Assembly: GCF_032062135.1 (NCBI RefSeq) | Contig: NC_092862.1 | Span: 97,585,005-97,649,004, forward strand | DNA from: Pyxicephalus adspersus | Taxonomy: Eukaryota; Chordata; Amphibia; Anura; Pyxicephalidae | Direction of reading: 5' to 3' | DNA length: 64,000 nt | Shown: positions 1-14,023 of the stretch, in pieces | Position numbering within the stretch: the stretch's first letter is position 1 | Layout of the letters: each line of letters starts with the position of its first letter | The notes under the pieces: model-generated | Database searches by the model: none | What the model saw: only the letters and a program-made list of their open reading frames with translations | What the model was told of the DNA's origin: nothing | Position numbers and translations under genes: made by a program

Positions 1-323
1 CTTGAATTTTACTCCTGACTTAAATCATACAGCTGTAGAATCTTGAAATCAAAATTAGTATTGATTCATAAAATAAGCTCACAATTTAGAGAATGTGCAA
101 CAAAATTATTAAAGGAGGTTGCAAGCCTGAAAATGTTCTCTGAAGTTAGAACAAATGCACAATTTTTATTTATTGCAAACTTCATTATACCCAGTTATTT
201 TACAGATATCTACAAACCACAGTTATCCACTTGGAGCTGTGGTCAAAATGGCTCCTTAATAAACAGCCAGTCTGCTACTCATTGATAAATGAGGACAATA
301 AAGTGAATTGCAAATGTTGAACT

Positions 324-328
<5 letters not shown>

Positions 329-386
<58 letters not shown>
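329..386. repeat. TA microsatellite, about 29 units
   Basis: Uninterrupted alternating TA run flanked by a T-run on the left and AAGAG on the right. The Tyr-Ile repeat reading frame over it is an artefact of the dinucleotide. Confidence 0.98.
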
Positions 387-388
<2 letters not shown>

Positions 389-2773
389 AGAAAACTATAC
401 TAACTGTTTTACAGTTTTTCCATTGCATGATCACTGGCTCCTTAATATGTACAGCCAATATTTGCATTATTACTGGTCATAAAGTTGCATTATTACTGGT
501 CTTTATTACTGGTTTTCATAAAGATGGCCCTACCAGTTACGAAGTGGTGAGGAAAAGTGCATAGTTGTATGTTTGGCATACTATGCAATGGAGTTGTTCA
601 TACTTGCATATTATAACAAATGCTCTTGCCGCACCCATAGTCCATAGTTTTATTTTAAGCTATGGTTCATAAAAAAAACATGGTTTTAGGATGATTTTTT
701 GGCAAACTGAGAAATATTTTAGTAGCAATGCGATATGGCTACATGAGTAGCTCTAATCTCACTATGGTATGCAATAATCATTCGCAGACCCATATTTAAA
801 GCAGACCTTGCACTTCCCAATCAAAAGAATTCTTCTGTTATTTTTAATACTTGCCTATGCTGCAAAAACCTATTTACCAGCCCAAGCCCTGTCCCACACA
901 GCCATCTTTGTTTAACATGTCTTTGTAAGCCAGCTGTATGTTTGTAGCCAACCTTTTGATTACGTGACACCAGATCTGATTTATTGCGGGTGGTAGAATC
1001 TACAGCCTTCTGGGATTTGTAAATTAGGAAGTAGTAGCAAGACAATGGACAAGCCTGTGGGTCTCTTGGAAAAATGTTCCCTCTGTCTCATGCTATCAAA
1101 CAGACCCGGTTTGGGGGACATGTTCTCCATGGGGACACAGACAATAAGGACTCAATAGAAGTTCTTAACCTTCCCAACTCTAGTGAAACCAAACACAAAA
1201 TTTATGATGGAGTTAGGCTTCATATTCCATAGTAATTTTTTTTTTACTGAAGAAAAGTGGCATAAGTTCTGGCCTTGATTACAGAGTTATTTTTTTTCCA
1301 TGATGTCAGTTTTTTCATAGATCCTTCACTATCAATATAAAATCCATTTTGTGTTAAGTGTGATATAGCCAGGGTACATCACATGTTTTTGACTATGTCC
1401 ATTAATGCTCTGTCACATTTAACTATCTGTTCCCATTTGGTAAAATACAAGCTTGTATAACATCTTTACAAGTACTGCATTAGAGAAACATACTTTTGTA
1501 AAGGAAAAAAAGCAGCAGCTGTTTCTTTTCTTCCCATGTGTCTACTAAAACATTACGTGTTTGCATTAGAGAACAGAAGTGAAATACAGCACTAAACATG
1601 GTCACATGAAATCATGCATGCATACTTTATACCTACAGTAATGTGTTACAGACAGTTATATTATTTTAGAGGGAGAGTTATGTAGAAGAGACACAGGTAG
1701 AGAAGAGACTGTTAAATTACAGTCTAGTCAGAAGAAAAAAATCTAAACTGAGAATACAAGTATCATATATGTCTTGAATTATCTGGTTGTGTTTTATATC
1801 CAGTTAGAAAATAGTTTCCATTGCTTGTTTAAAATTTAAGGTTGAAGTTTAAACAACATTATTAGTTGTACTTGGTTATAGGTTATATGGTAACATGGAG
1901 GAACCATGTATGTAAAGCCTAGTATGCATGAGCAGTTCTGTTACTGATTTTGTGCTCAACCAAACTGATCCAATCAATATTCCAGTTGAGAATTGATGCA
2001 CTGGAAGTATTAAAAGACTATACAAACTTTAATATCCTGCCCTTTCAACTGTTTTTACCAAATAAAGTGTACTTAACTGTTCATACAAACAAAAACTTTG
2101 GATGGACATTTAACAACATGTCCAATCTATCCACATTCAATAGGAATCAAAACATATTCTCTTTTTATTAATGGGCTGCTTAATTCCCTTTAGGTTAAGT
2201 GCTTGCACACCGAACTACAGCTATTTCTTTCCAGCGTACTTCTTGAATTTAGCAAGTAGTCATATCCCAAGCCATAGTAGATAAGGCATTTTTCAACTGA
2301 CATACAATGAGAGGCCAGGTAGAAAGCAAAGTAAAACTATTCTCAAATGGAACAAATATGAGGTTATATAAGCAAGATTTAATGTTTAAATTTAGGCAGT
2401 ATGTTATATTTAGGTAGGAAAGGTTGATTTAACCTGCAGAAAATGCACCCAAAATTTAATATGTAGGACTCAAAAAGTGGACTTATGCAAAAGCACTAAT
2501 TCAACTTCTAGACTAGAATATGAGATCAAAGTCGATGCTCAGAAAAAAAATCTAATAGTAAAATATACTTTCTTTTTAAATACCTAAAACACAGAAAAAC
2601 TGCTGTCACAAGTAATATTTTGAGATATAGCAAAAGCATGCTTCAGTATGAAAATACTAGATGTACATAAAGAAACTGGCTTACAACACCTAGCTTACTT
2701 TGGAAGCAATACTACATTTTATTGATGGAAGCACATATAACAAATACACTTTTGAAATCCTATTCCTAAAGAA

Positions 2774-2805
2774 TAAAAATCATTAATCATAAAAATCATT
2801 AATCA
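2774..2805. repeat. Short tandem duplication, 16 bp twice
   Basis: The unit AAAAATCATTAATCAT occurs twice in direct succession. Local replication slippage is the simple explanation. Confidence 0.7.
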
Positions 2806-5211
2806 TTTATGACATAAAGTGATACCAGGTTTATATCTACTACTGACACAAACTGCAAATCCAGCCAAACATTTTTTTAGTTATGGAGAGAGAAGAAAGA
2901 CTTAGAACTACTGCCTGGTTTTTGTTGGTGTGTCCCCATTGCAGGGATCCTACATCACTAAGGCCTACTACACATGTGCCAGTTTTCATGTTTAATCACC
3001 ATTGTGAAAAAATATTGGATATGATCTGAATCTTACAGGCATAGTAATTCCAATTGTATTTTTTTCAAAAGTATATGTCATCTCATGACATCAAGTCATG
3101 TCATGTGTATAAAATCCATTTGAGAGCTTCCATATGTCCTGGTATTCACCTCATCCCAAGATTTAAAGGGCAGAATATTGTACATGTATATGCTATATTT
3201 CTGGACTTTGGAAAATCAGACTAGGCAGTTAGTAGTCCTTATTGCTTGTAAATGTGTGACCAGTACAAGTGAGGAAAATGCCCCCAACACCACCCAAACT
3301 AAGACTGCAATAATAGGAGATCCCTATCCAAAGCTAAAAAAGGGTTTGACCAGAATTGGACTTTAAATGGCAACTGGGTGCTCTTAAATGATTGCAGCTT
3401 TACATGCAAAACTTATGAGCTACAAAGTCTCTTAAATTCACTTACAAAAAAAAGTTATCAAGTATAATATTCAATAGAAATAGAAGATAAAAATTCTGGG
3501 ATATTCTGATAGGGAAAGGCTCTGGTTATATTGAAGCATGCTCTATCCTTCCCATGCATTTCTAATGGCCAATCACTTTGTTGGACTTGCCTTAGTTTTC
3601 AATAGATATGTGCAGGGTAGGAGGTTATGACACTACCATTGAATTTTGCCTAATATTTGAGTTATGTTATCCAGTGAGCCCAATCAAAGAAATGAACAAA
3701 TGAACAAAGATCATCTTTGGGAAGTGAAGAAAAAAGGAAAATGGTGGTACCTTAGATGGAGCAGGGATAGGTTAGTAAACCCTGGTTTAATTCCACTTTA
3801 ACTTTTACATTTTTTTAAGAATCAGATGAGAAAAATGTGTGAATTTGGGATAAAAGTAAATCTTGGTTAAAACATTTAGAAATAGACCCTTTCTGATGAC
3901 TGATAGGGAGAGACCATGTTCTGTAATTTGGCTCAAATGGAAAATTGGAAGAAACACATTTATTCTAATTTTTTTTTTTTACCAATTTCAAGGTATGATT
4001 TTATTGAACACACCTAACATAAATATGAGATTTGGTAATGCAGACATATTTTGATTTGTTAAATAATTAAATGTAAACATGTCCACTTTAAAAGTTTAGA
4101 TAAACATGAATTGTCTTATATAACATCTGCAAGATGTTGTTTTTGTAGCACATTCTTTTGTACACTATGTGGTATATTAAAAAAAAAAAGTGGCTTTTAT
4201 TTATCCATCAGTATTTTGCTGCAGGAAAGTCAGTGATGTCTTTTCTTTTGAGGCAATAAAGGAAAAACTAGATGGTGCCAGTGATTTAAATCCACAGTGT
4301 CTGTAGCCAAGTAACATTAGTATAAAATCAAGGAAGTATTCCTAGGCAAAGTGATGTAATAAATAACTATGAAGCTAGAAGCAATATGATACACTGTTCC
4401 ATGCTTTTCAGCAGAATTATTACTTATACTAAATTGTTCTGTTTGAAAAATCGTCACGAGACTCGCACAAAGCACGTTCAACAAAAAAGCCATAAAGGCT
4501 TTGCAAGAACTCCAAAATCCTATTTGAAACACGTCTTCTGTGGGTTATTTAAAGTGATTTTAGGAATGCAAAGTGTAACAAATCTGTCATGAAACCAGTC
4601 ACATTGTAAAAGGTTAAGATCTTTGGAATGTTGGATAAATAACAATATAGGCTCCCATGTAAAGGTTGCATTGGACCTTTATATTTGTAAACCTATTTTA
4701 GCAAGATTTTTGTGTCTAATTAATTGTGTTTGATAAAATGTTTCTTTCATTCTGCTACAGTGTTAACTGCTCATTTTTATAGGGGCTAATTTAAAACAGT
4801 GAGCTATGCTCAAAAAAGAAACTCTATACATTTATAAAACATTGAACTGTGGTTTACAAATATGTTATTATTTGCTGGCTTTTGGACTTTGAAGAAAGTT
4901 GTTCAAAGTAAAATTTAATTTGGAAACCCTCCGAAAAAAAAAAGCAAAGGTCACATTCTCTCCAGTAATAGTTCTCTTTCTATCCTACTGAAATAGAACT
5001 CCACATGAGTTGACCCCTTGAAATAATGTTCAGGTTTTAATGAACACCTAGTATATTTACTATATTCACAGCTCACAGTACATTAGCCTGGTGGTAACTA
5101 GAAAGAATCTCTTATTTATTGGTGGGCAGTGGGAAAAATGTTTCCTTTACAGATAACCAAAAACGTCAAGGGTGTCAGTTAAACCGAGATACACAAAATG
5201 CTCATTACTCA

Positions 5212-5260
5212 TGGAACCCCTAGCAATATCTGGAGGAACCCTGGTTGGTAAACACTGGGC
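5212..5260 (-). repeat. Repeat G fragment
   Basis: Reads GGAACCCCTAGCAATATC, then tggaggaaccctggttgg, which on the minus strand is the 'AACCAGGGTTCCTCC...TTGCTAGGGGTTCC' opening shared with the copies at 28815, 37353 and 55505. Only the end is preserved. Confidence 0.6.
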
Positions 5261-5742
5261 TATGATGTGGATATTGAAGTATTACAAAACAGATAAAGGA
5301 TAGTAACAACCACTGTAATTAAGTCTCTAAAGTTTACAGTAGCACTGTTCTATTATAATGTATTCAAGCCCTGTTTAGCAGCAGAAATAAATGTTCTCCA
5401 CTGTTATTACTGCTACAGAGAAAGATGTAAGAAAACATACCCCTTGCTAACTCAGAGCTAGGGTGCTCCAATTGAGATTCATTCATTGAAGAGCTGTAGG
5501 TCTGATTTACCAGGCATCATGCCAAATCTTTGCAGAGAGACCACTGCTTTTATACGGAAAGTAAGGGCCCTAGCTTATCTACTAGCTTTCTAAAAGACTT
5601 TCAAACTTTTGTTTTGATGGACTTAAAATATCTGGTTGATTTGAACTAAAATTTTTTGGTTGTAAAAAAAACAAACAAATGCAACAAAACAAGAATAAAA
5701 CAGGCAAGGCAAACCAAATAATATTACTTAGTTTCAAACTTA

Positions 5743-6123
<381 letters not shown>

Positions 6124-6432
6124 TCAAGGTAATTAGCTATATTACCAAAAATATCAGGGTGTTTTACACAGCTTTATATCAAAATTGTTTATTGATGAGG
6201 TCCAGTTGAACAACTAAACACACAGAAAAACAAGCAAAAGCTGTGTTTTCTGCCAAAAGTTTGTATTTCTGTCTGTAAATTACTGTCTATCTTTTATTTA
6301 GGTCTAGCAAGACTCAAAACCTGCATTTTATTTGCTGAAGGTATGTAACACTTACAGCACATGTACCTCACCCAGCCTGTAAATAGGACAGCAAAAATGC
6401 AAATCAACAAACTGAAAAACGAATCTTTAATG

Positions 6433-6646
6433 GGGCCTGATTTATTAAAGCTCTCCAAGGCTGGAGAGGATACACATCCATCGATGAAGCTGGGTGATCC
6501 AGCAAACCTGGAATGGATCTGGTCCAGGATTTTTAACAAATAGCAAATCACTTTTAAGAAATTTATTCCAGGTTTGCTGGATCACCCAGCTTCATCAATG
6601 GAAGTGTATGCTCTCCAACCTTGGAGAGAATTATTATATCTGGCCC
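6433..6646. mobile_element. Family A near-palindromic MITE
   Basis: Starts GGGGCCTGATTTATTAAAG and ends with a decayed ...TATATCTGGCCC. The left half (ctctccaaggctggagagg, then gctgggtgatccagcaaacctgg) is mirrored by the right half (ccaggtttgctggatcaccc, then ctccaaccttggagag). The centre has a short AT-rich loop. No coding capacity, so a non-autonomous element. Confidence 0.88.
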
Positions 6647-8986
6647 ACTCACTGTGATCCCTCTTCCTTTTAGCATTTATGTTGCATTGAAGCACATCTG
6701 GTTGTTTTTTGTGCTGTTTCTCTCCCCCTCTTTCCGAGCTCTGTAGGTACCTTCACTACTTGCTCAAGATTGAAGAAGTTTTAAATATGGAGTTGCATTA
6801 ATGTGTGTCCCCAACATCTGCTCAGAGTAAAGCTATCAGCCTTTTATCATCAATATGAAATAATATAGTGATGATAGACCAAAAGGTCACTGGATCACTG
6901 AAAAAACTGTTTAGCTAGTTAACAGCCTACTTTCATTAGAGGAATTACACAAAATACTTTTACCTATTCTATTAACTGTAGCATTTTCTTACATAGAACT
7001 GTTTGCAATCCAATAAAACTCATGACGTCACTAAAATTATGTTTTGGCCAGACTAGTTGCATCCATATGATTGAGATTTAAAAGTAGTGGAACCTATAAA
7101 ATATAAATTCATTCAACTAGTCAATGCAATAAATACCACTTCTAACTGTGAATTTAACTTAACACAAATTAGTATCTGTATACCACATACAGGTCACAAT
7201 GACACAAGGATTTACTTATCATCGTTAGCATTTTTGTAGTCAATAAAATAGTGTCTTGTCATTGCATTCCATTGTACACTTTCATAACAAAATATTTAAA
7301 GCATGAGCTTTGTGCTGTATCTTACACTTCTTATGGACCTCCTGAACTGGTTCAGAATAATATTTATGGCAGAGTGACACTGTGTCCTGTTCGGTCCTTT
7401 CCAGCAAAGAATCCCCATTGATCCCACAACTCTTGATGCCTTCCTGGCTGACCTAGATAAGCTCCAAAGTTGGAAGTTGTTGGATCTTACTTTTGGGGAT
7501 ATTGTAACTGCCCCCTCTCCCCCTTACATAAGAATGCTCAGGCCTAAATATTGGTTTGTTAAGGACTAAGCACTATTTTATAGTTACCATTGCCCATGAA
7601 CCTGCTTTTTTGAAGTAAAAAAGAGGAATGTGGATGGGTGACTATAGTGGGCTATCAGAAGAAATATCATTTTGCCCCAAATGGATTAAATGGAGAATAA
7701 CCATATGATGTTAATTACTACCTTTAGCTCAACATTGCAAACCTGACATTGGCAACTTTTTTTGAATCTACCTAGTATGCAATCTGGCCCTAAATATGCA
7801 AAAAATTTGGATGCACAAAAGATAAAAGTAGGAATACGCTATGTTTTTTTAAGCTTTATGATGCTGTTGTATAAATATTTTGTGTATGAATAATAAAATA
7901 TACATGGTATAGTCAACATTATTTATTTATAAAACTTCAGTTTCACCAAGGCCTGAAATGAACTACAACATTCTAAACATCCTTCACTATAAACTTTTTT
8001 TTTAATAAGTAAACCAAAGTCTTCAACTATAACAATTTGCCAACAAATAATAATAAATCTTCAGTACAAAAGTCTTTACATGCACGTATTACAACCTCAT
8101 AGGCTCCAACAGACATCTAAAACAGCTAAGAGCTATACTGTATACATAAGGCCAGAACACACAGATGTTTCTCATGCACCACAATGTAGATTGTTCCAAA
8201 ATAAAATTATGCTGTTTTTAATAACAAACATTCAGCTGCTGAATCTGATTATAAGATAAAAGGCATAATAATTTGTTTATGTAAAAAAAAGTATTATTCT
8301 AAAGTCCATCGGCACTCTCGCTGGGCATATTTTAATAATCTTTTTGCAGAAGTGGAAACAGATTAAATGCTTGGTTACTATAACATTGCTAATGTTGTAG
8401 GTGTTCCAGTTATGTCAATTTCAAGGGTCCTATTCAAAAAGCTATGGAACCCACCGAGGTTTTAAAAACTCTATTATTCAAGCCACCAGCAACATTTTAG
8501 CCTCTAGCTTTGTGACCATTACAGTAATTTAATTAATGAGACCCTTGGAAAAATCTCTACTGTTTGAGACAAATGTGCTTTGTTGCCAGTGACATGTCTT
8601 ATGATTGATGCTTTTAAAGTGGTTTTAAAACACATCATTAAATTAATTTCTAAATGGCAATGCGGATTTGGAAGTAACGACTCTCTTGGCTGTATGATCT
8701 TAGGTCATTGTTGCTTTGCTCATTTTTGTCCTTTTTTGCTGGCTTAAGCTAATGTTAGGTCGGTATTAAAAGTAATCAGATAACTGATAAACATAATTAG
8801 GGGGGATATATTTCATAATGCAACATGGTTTAAGTAAAGGGATGAAGTTAGAAATATTATGTATTCTCAACATTTAGGTATTTTAAAGCCCAACCCCAGG
8901 CATATATTTAAAATAAGGATAAAAAACCCAGTTAGGGACAGGGAATGAAATGTATTTTTAACATTTAAATGGCAAATGTAACTAAC

Positions 8987-9180
8987 GTGCCTGATTTATT
9001 AAAGCCCTCAAAGACTGGAGAAGATAGAATATCACGGGAGAACCTGGGGAATCCAGCAAACCTGAAATAGATCTGGTCCAGGATTGAAAACATTTGCCAG
9101 CTAATATCAAATGGTTTCCAGGTTTTCTGGACCACTCAGGTTCCCCTATCATAGCCTAGTTTCTCCATCCTTGGAGAGCA
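8987..9180. mobile_element. Family A MITE, decayed right end
   Basis: Left end GTGCCTGATTTATTAAAG, then aatccagcaaacctg, the tggtccaggattgaaaac centre and ccaggttttctggacc on the right. The right terminal TAAATCAGGCCC is missing; the copy fades after CTTGGAGAG. Confidence 0.8.
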
Positions 9181-9897
9181 AGACACAGATGTCTTGTAGC
9201 CACCCCTTATTCACATAGTACATTTCAGATCTAGAGAGAGTACAAGATCCCTGGCTTAATTGCACCATCAAGGATGCAAACCTGGTTTCAAAAATTTGTT
9301 TAAAGTTAATTTAAAATAAACAATTATGCAAAATTTTGCATACTATAATTTAAACATATTAAAAATGTATCAAAAGTATTTATAAGTGTATTCATTTTGT
9401 ATCATGAAAATAATACTTTTTAACCCTTTTTCTTGAGGAATGACAACTTGCTGTCCCTTGTAACTTTATGTAATCATGGTTTACTGTCCTGACCATCGGG
9501 TAACACACCCTGAAAATAGCTGGAGGCACATAGAAAGCAAAGGGCAGCAGGAAATCTGAACTAATCCGTTACGAATGTGAATTAGTTATGATACACAGTG
9601 TTTAAACAAATGAAATGCTATTTAGTTAGGGTTTACCTAAACACTCCTAAATCTTACAAAAGCATCAGTTACAAAAGCATCAAAAGCAAACCTTACTAAA
9701 ACATCAGTTAGATAATGCTTTTAAATCATGTAAAATCAGTTTTATGTAATTTAGGTTTCTGCTGCACTGAAAATAAGTGTTTGTAGATGATGAAAGTCTT
9801 TACAATTGGTCACACAGAGATTACAGAATCATGGAATCTCTCTGTGCCAGATTTTTTTAAACCCTGTACTGACAATTAATTATCCCTAAATAGGATG

Positions 9898-9975
9898 ATA
9901 GGTGATCGTTTCCAACAAGAACGAACGCTGTACATACAGCTCTGTTTTGTTCTATGGAGTGGGGAAGACAATAAG
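9898..9975 (-). mobile_element. Family E remnant
   Basis: The stretch cgaacgctgtacatacag, then ctatggagtggggaa, matches the reverse complement of the internal module of the intact E element at 41247 (ctccatacagcagaatgg and gtatgtacagcgctcg). No terminal repeats are recognisable. Confidence 0.6.
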
Positions 9976-11068
9976 GAAGTACGCCACTACATCCTCAACA
10001 AGAGCAGAACTTTGTGTGGGATTTTTAGTAATCCAACATAGCAGATTACTAAATGATGTTGGAAAATTATTGATTGTACAGCTTGGTCGCCAGTAAAAAT
10101 AGAAGAAATCTTTTGCTCACAATTATAAAAGTATGTTGAAATATATATTAAACTAAAAACTTTGAAGCTAAAAGATTTCTTCACTCACAGTTTGCATTGT
10201 AAATCAAAGTGCTGATTCCTAACATGTCCCCAAATCATACCCCAACAGGCTGTTGCAAGACAGATACAGCTTTGCCAATAAGGAAACTGTCCTATAGGTT
10301 TGACCTGGACATGGCTAGGATACCTAGCCAAAAATGTTGGGGATTCCTCATTATTTACTGCATGAGCTCAAAGGTTCTTTTGTGTTTATAATGTCTATTA
10401 CACAGACATCTGCTATAGCATTTTAAAGCTGTCTTTAACAGTTTGTGTCCACAGTACAGGTCAGGTCATAAAATACACTGGGGACCAATCCACAAGACTT
10501 GAACAAAGATTATAAAGAGAACAAGCTTTCCTAAATATGCAGAAATGTTTCATATGGCAAATGCCATATGTGAATAGTACAGATTCAAATAAATTAACAT
10601 TAAATACCTAAATAGCATTATAAACTAAATAACTCACTGCATGATTTAATTGGATTACAGGGGTTAACACTTGGATCTAGGGTTTAGGGATATAAAGAGA
10701 AATGTTACATATTTTATTCCCTCACACCCTAGGGACATGTTCAGAATAGTGGTTTTGTCATGCAGTTTTGATCCATTCTACTACTCAAAACTACTTTGTA
10801 AAAAATTGTTCACAGTGGACCATATGGATGTATTCATTATCTATTTTGTTCAGATGAAATACTGTAGAGGTAACGTCTAAAAAGCATATTTGTACATATA
10901 GGCATATATCAGTGTAACAGTGTAGGCTACTTATATAGATGGGTAATGGAGATTCATGAGAGGACCCTCAACTTCAAAGCAACTGTGACTAAACCATATT
11001 TTTGTTAATAAACTAATTTTCTAAAAGAATTAAGGAAATACTTATCTCCCCTTTTGTCACAAAATATA

Positions 11069-11244
11069 CAGGTAGTCCCCAGGTTAAGGACATCTGGCAT
11101 ACGGACGCCTTCCAGATACGAACGGGGCTTCCCTGCTTGCTGTGTGCAGAACGGAGACTTGAAGGGGGGAGGGGACAGTTTGCATGACTTGCAAAAGAAA
11201 TCTTTTGCTAAACACAGCTGAGGTTTTGAGTGATCCTAGGGAGG
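11069..11244 (+). mobile_element. Family C fragment, CAGGTAGTCCCC end
   Basis: Begins at a TA followed by CAGGTAGTCCCCAGGTTAAG and continues with acggacgccttccagatacg. Ends of this type with a TA target are found in Tc1/mariner-pogo-like elements. The matching opposite end (GGGGACTACCTG) is absent; the copy is cut off where it meets the family-D element. Confidence 0.6.
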
Positions 11245-11520
11245 GGGGAGAAAAATTAACTGATCTCACGCATGCGCAGTGAGATCCGTAAGTTTTTTTC
11301 CAAACTTCATTACCCGATTTTGCGCCTGCATCAGATGACATAGGAAGAACTAGGAGGAAAAGGCAAAGATGGTGCCCCCTGGCGCGTTGGCTCAGAGACA
11401 GATACCGGGACGATGTGGGACCTGATAGAAGAAACCTCTAGACCAATCGACTGCGCTGCAGAACTGAAGGTAAGTGTATTTTTTTTGTTTTAGGCATTTT
11501 TGAGTTTACTTCCTCTTTGG
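11245..11520 (+). mobile_element. Family D element, first copy, left part lost
   Basis: Shares an ordered set of blocks with the copies at 12250 and 26885: gatctcacgcatgcgcagtg, aaacttcattacccgattt, gacagataccgggacga, a ctgaaggtaagtgta block, a T-run and ttttgagtttacttcctc at the right. A short inverted repeat gatctcac...gtgagatc sits at the core. No open frame of note. Confidence 0.75.
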
Positions 11521-12249
11521 GTCTTCTGAAACCAACCAACTTTTTGGAGTGTTAGTTTTTTGTGTCCCTCAGTGAGCTCACTGGGTCTTTTAGCAAACCC
11601 TTCCTTTAGCACCGACTCTATTTATGTGTAGGTCAAAAGAAAAACTACCACAAAACTAGTTTGTTTCAGAGAAACAAAAATCAGATTTCTTAACAATTGT
11701 TCTTACAATGTTCCGAAACATGGGCAGCAAGAGCATTATATATTCCTTTTTTATTTCTTTTTTTTTTTGTTTTACAGGGCTAGGTCTATAGGCAAACTTA
11801 GTAAAGTTTCAGAGTTGATTTAAAATGTTGGGAACTAAATGTAAATATATTTAAATCTATAGGAACTTTTACATTTTTCTAATGCATATTTGTGCATTTG
11901 TGCATGTGCTGTATATATTTAGATTTTTTGTATCATATTTTAATATATAGTCACATATTTAGAGGGCCCAGTTTTATTTAATTTCTGCATATCAATTTTC
12001 CTTATACCAGGTAGTTCATTCTCTGTTTTCTCCATTTTTACTCATTCCTCATTCCAAAAAAAAAGCACAATGAAAGTCTTATACCTTATAGTCTAAAATA
12101 ATGTAGGATGGTCTCAATGACTGCATAAATAGTGAAATCATAAAATACATGAGAATTTTCTAAAGTTATAATCAGCCATCATCCCCCTTAAAAATATTAC
12201 TGACAAATTTTAGCTTCCTGACATTTACACTCCCAGTATTTTCATGCAA

Positions 12250-12789
12250 TTAAAGCGTACCTAAACTCAGAAATTTCACTATACATAAAAGGGTAGACAA
12301 CCCTTTTATGTAAGGTAAAAATTTTATTTGTTTGTGTTTTTTTTTAAGTGCAACACCGTTTTTTTAAAAAAAAAACAAATTCTCGATTGCTTAGGCGATC
12401 GAGAATAAATGGAAGCGCAAAGCCTCCCGGGATACCAATGTCATGCATCCCAGGAGGCTCTTGGGTGCTCTTTCTGCACATGCCCGAATATCTCAGACAT
12501 GCGCAGAAGAAGCCTTTTCATGAAAAGAGAAACATTTGCCGATCTCACGCATTCACAGTAAGATGGACAGTAAGTTTTTTGTCCAACCTACGTCACCAAA
12601 TCTCTAGCCTGCATCGGGCGACGCAGGAAGAAGAACCAACGCCCGGTGCGCCGGGTCGGAGATGGATATCGGGATGATGCAGGACTCGATGGAGGACACT
12701 TCCGGACCGATCGACATCGCTGTGGGATTGAAGGTAAGTGTATTTTTTTTTTTTGGTTTTAGGCACTTTTGAGTTTTGTTTCTCTTTAA
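12250..12789 (+). mobile_element. Family D element, most complete copy
   Basis: Left end TTAAAGCGTACCTAAACTC and right end, read in reverse, TTAAAGAGAAACAAAACTC, so terminal inverted repeats of about 19 bp with a TTAA at each side. Whether TTAA is target site (piggyBac-like) or part of the end is not decided. It contains a perfect hairpin at 12282-12312, and the core gatctcacgcattcacag and gggattgaaggtaagtg blocks shared with the other copies. The 109-codon frame inside it is not a gene. Confidence 0.8.
12282..12312. repeat. Perfect 13-bp inverted repeat within the family D copy
   Basis: TACATAAAAGGGT, a five-base spacer, then ACCCTTTTATGTA. It lies in the left part of the transposon copy. 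Confidence 0.85.
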
Positions 12790-13832
12790 AATGTAGAATT
12801 GTCTCATTCACTGAACACATTCTGCAAGTACTATAAGAATTTTAAAAGGGAACTGTACATGGTGTAGACCAATGCATGTTTCTGCTGTTTTGCTCTTACT
12901 TAAAGGAGTAGTTTATGATAACAATTTCTGCCCTGTATTCTGAAATTCAGTTCACATTTTGTAAAGTGATTGCTGATAAATTTAGGTTTAATGGCCATAT
13001 CTAACTGATTTAGGATTTTGAACAAAGGAATTACATATTCCTTATACAAATATACATCAGCCCCAGGTCACAGGGTTTGATCCTTATTTGACTTAAGAGA
13101 TTGTGGAGTTACTTTGGCAACCAAGGGAGCAGAAATGTGAACAGTATCCTTTCTGAAATTTAATATTTGCTATAGAACCATAATACTATATAATTGTTCC
13201 TTGTGACTTGAAAATGATCACATTACATGGAAAAAAAGTGGCTCATTAATTTTACATGCTGTTTAATTCATTTAGCAGTAAATAATATTTGCCTGGAACA
13301 GTAATGCACTGTGCAGACCAAATCTCTGAGGAATCCCCACTATGTATCTGACACATGTTAATAAGAAATTTCTCAGTATTCACCTGGTGTTTATCTACAA
13401 CCAGGATATTACAGTCCCAAATCAGTTTTGTCAAAACAAATTTAAGCTCTTAACACATCTTCTAGGATTCTGTGGACCTGCATGTCTGTTCACTATTGAG
13501 CTTGTCCAGGAAATATACCAGATGTTCTTAGCGTTACTTGTTCCTGCGTCCAACAAACTCTCCAACAAAAACTTGTCTGCTCCAACCATTCATAGGAACT
13601 GCCCCATTTACTCCATTTAAATGCCAACTTCTCAGCTATGCGTCAAAACTTTCTTTAGTGTGAGTTTTTCTTCCTAAAAAAATCTGTCAATTGTATTCTA
13701 ATATAATAAAAATATTTAAAGTGTTGAAATACAATCAAATAATTATACATTCATTTTAAAATACTGAGCTCATGCTACCCACTCTTCTATATCCCATGGC
13801 TAGGTGGGTACAAGACAACAGACAGACTGAAT

Positions 13833-14023
13833 GCCCCTGATTCATCAAGCAAAATCGGATTATCGGTCGCGCATTCGTATTAGCGATCCGGAATCGTGCG
13901 CGATCGCGCTATTCAACAACCGGAAAAGCTCGCGCACGGCCCGGACCGCGGTAATCCGCGATCGCGGGTCGCGCGTATTATCGCGCTTCCAGCGATCGCG
14001 GATTTCAATGATGAATCAGGGGC
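13833..14023. mobile_element. Family F CpG-dense MITE
   Basis: Ends GCCCCTGATTCATCA on the left and the reverse complement TGATGAATCAGGGGC on the right. The interior is packed with CG dinucleotides (cgcgatcgcg, ggaccgcggtaatccgcg, gtcgcgcgtattatcgcg) within an otherwise AT-rich intron. The flanks do not show a clear duplication. Confidence 0.85.

Noticed and set aside
279..467. Tyr-Ile repeat peptide, also at 39296 and 55073
   Set aside because: Translation of TA microsatellites.
12348..12677. 109-codon open frame
   Set aside because: It lies within a family-D transposon copy and has no counterpart in the copies at 11245 or 26885.
13850..14010. CpG island or internal promoter
   Set aside because: The CG-dense segment is bounded by inverted transposon ends, and no coding first exon follows.
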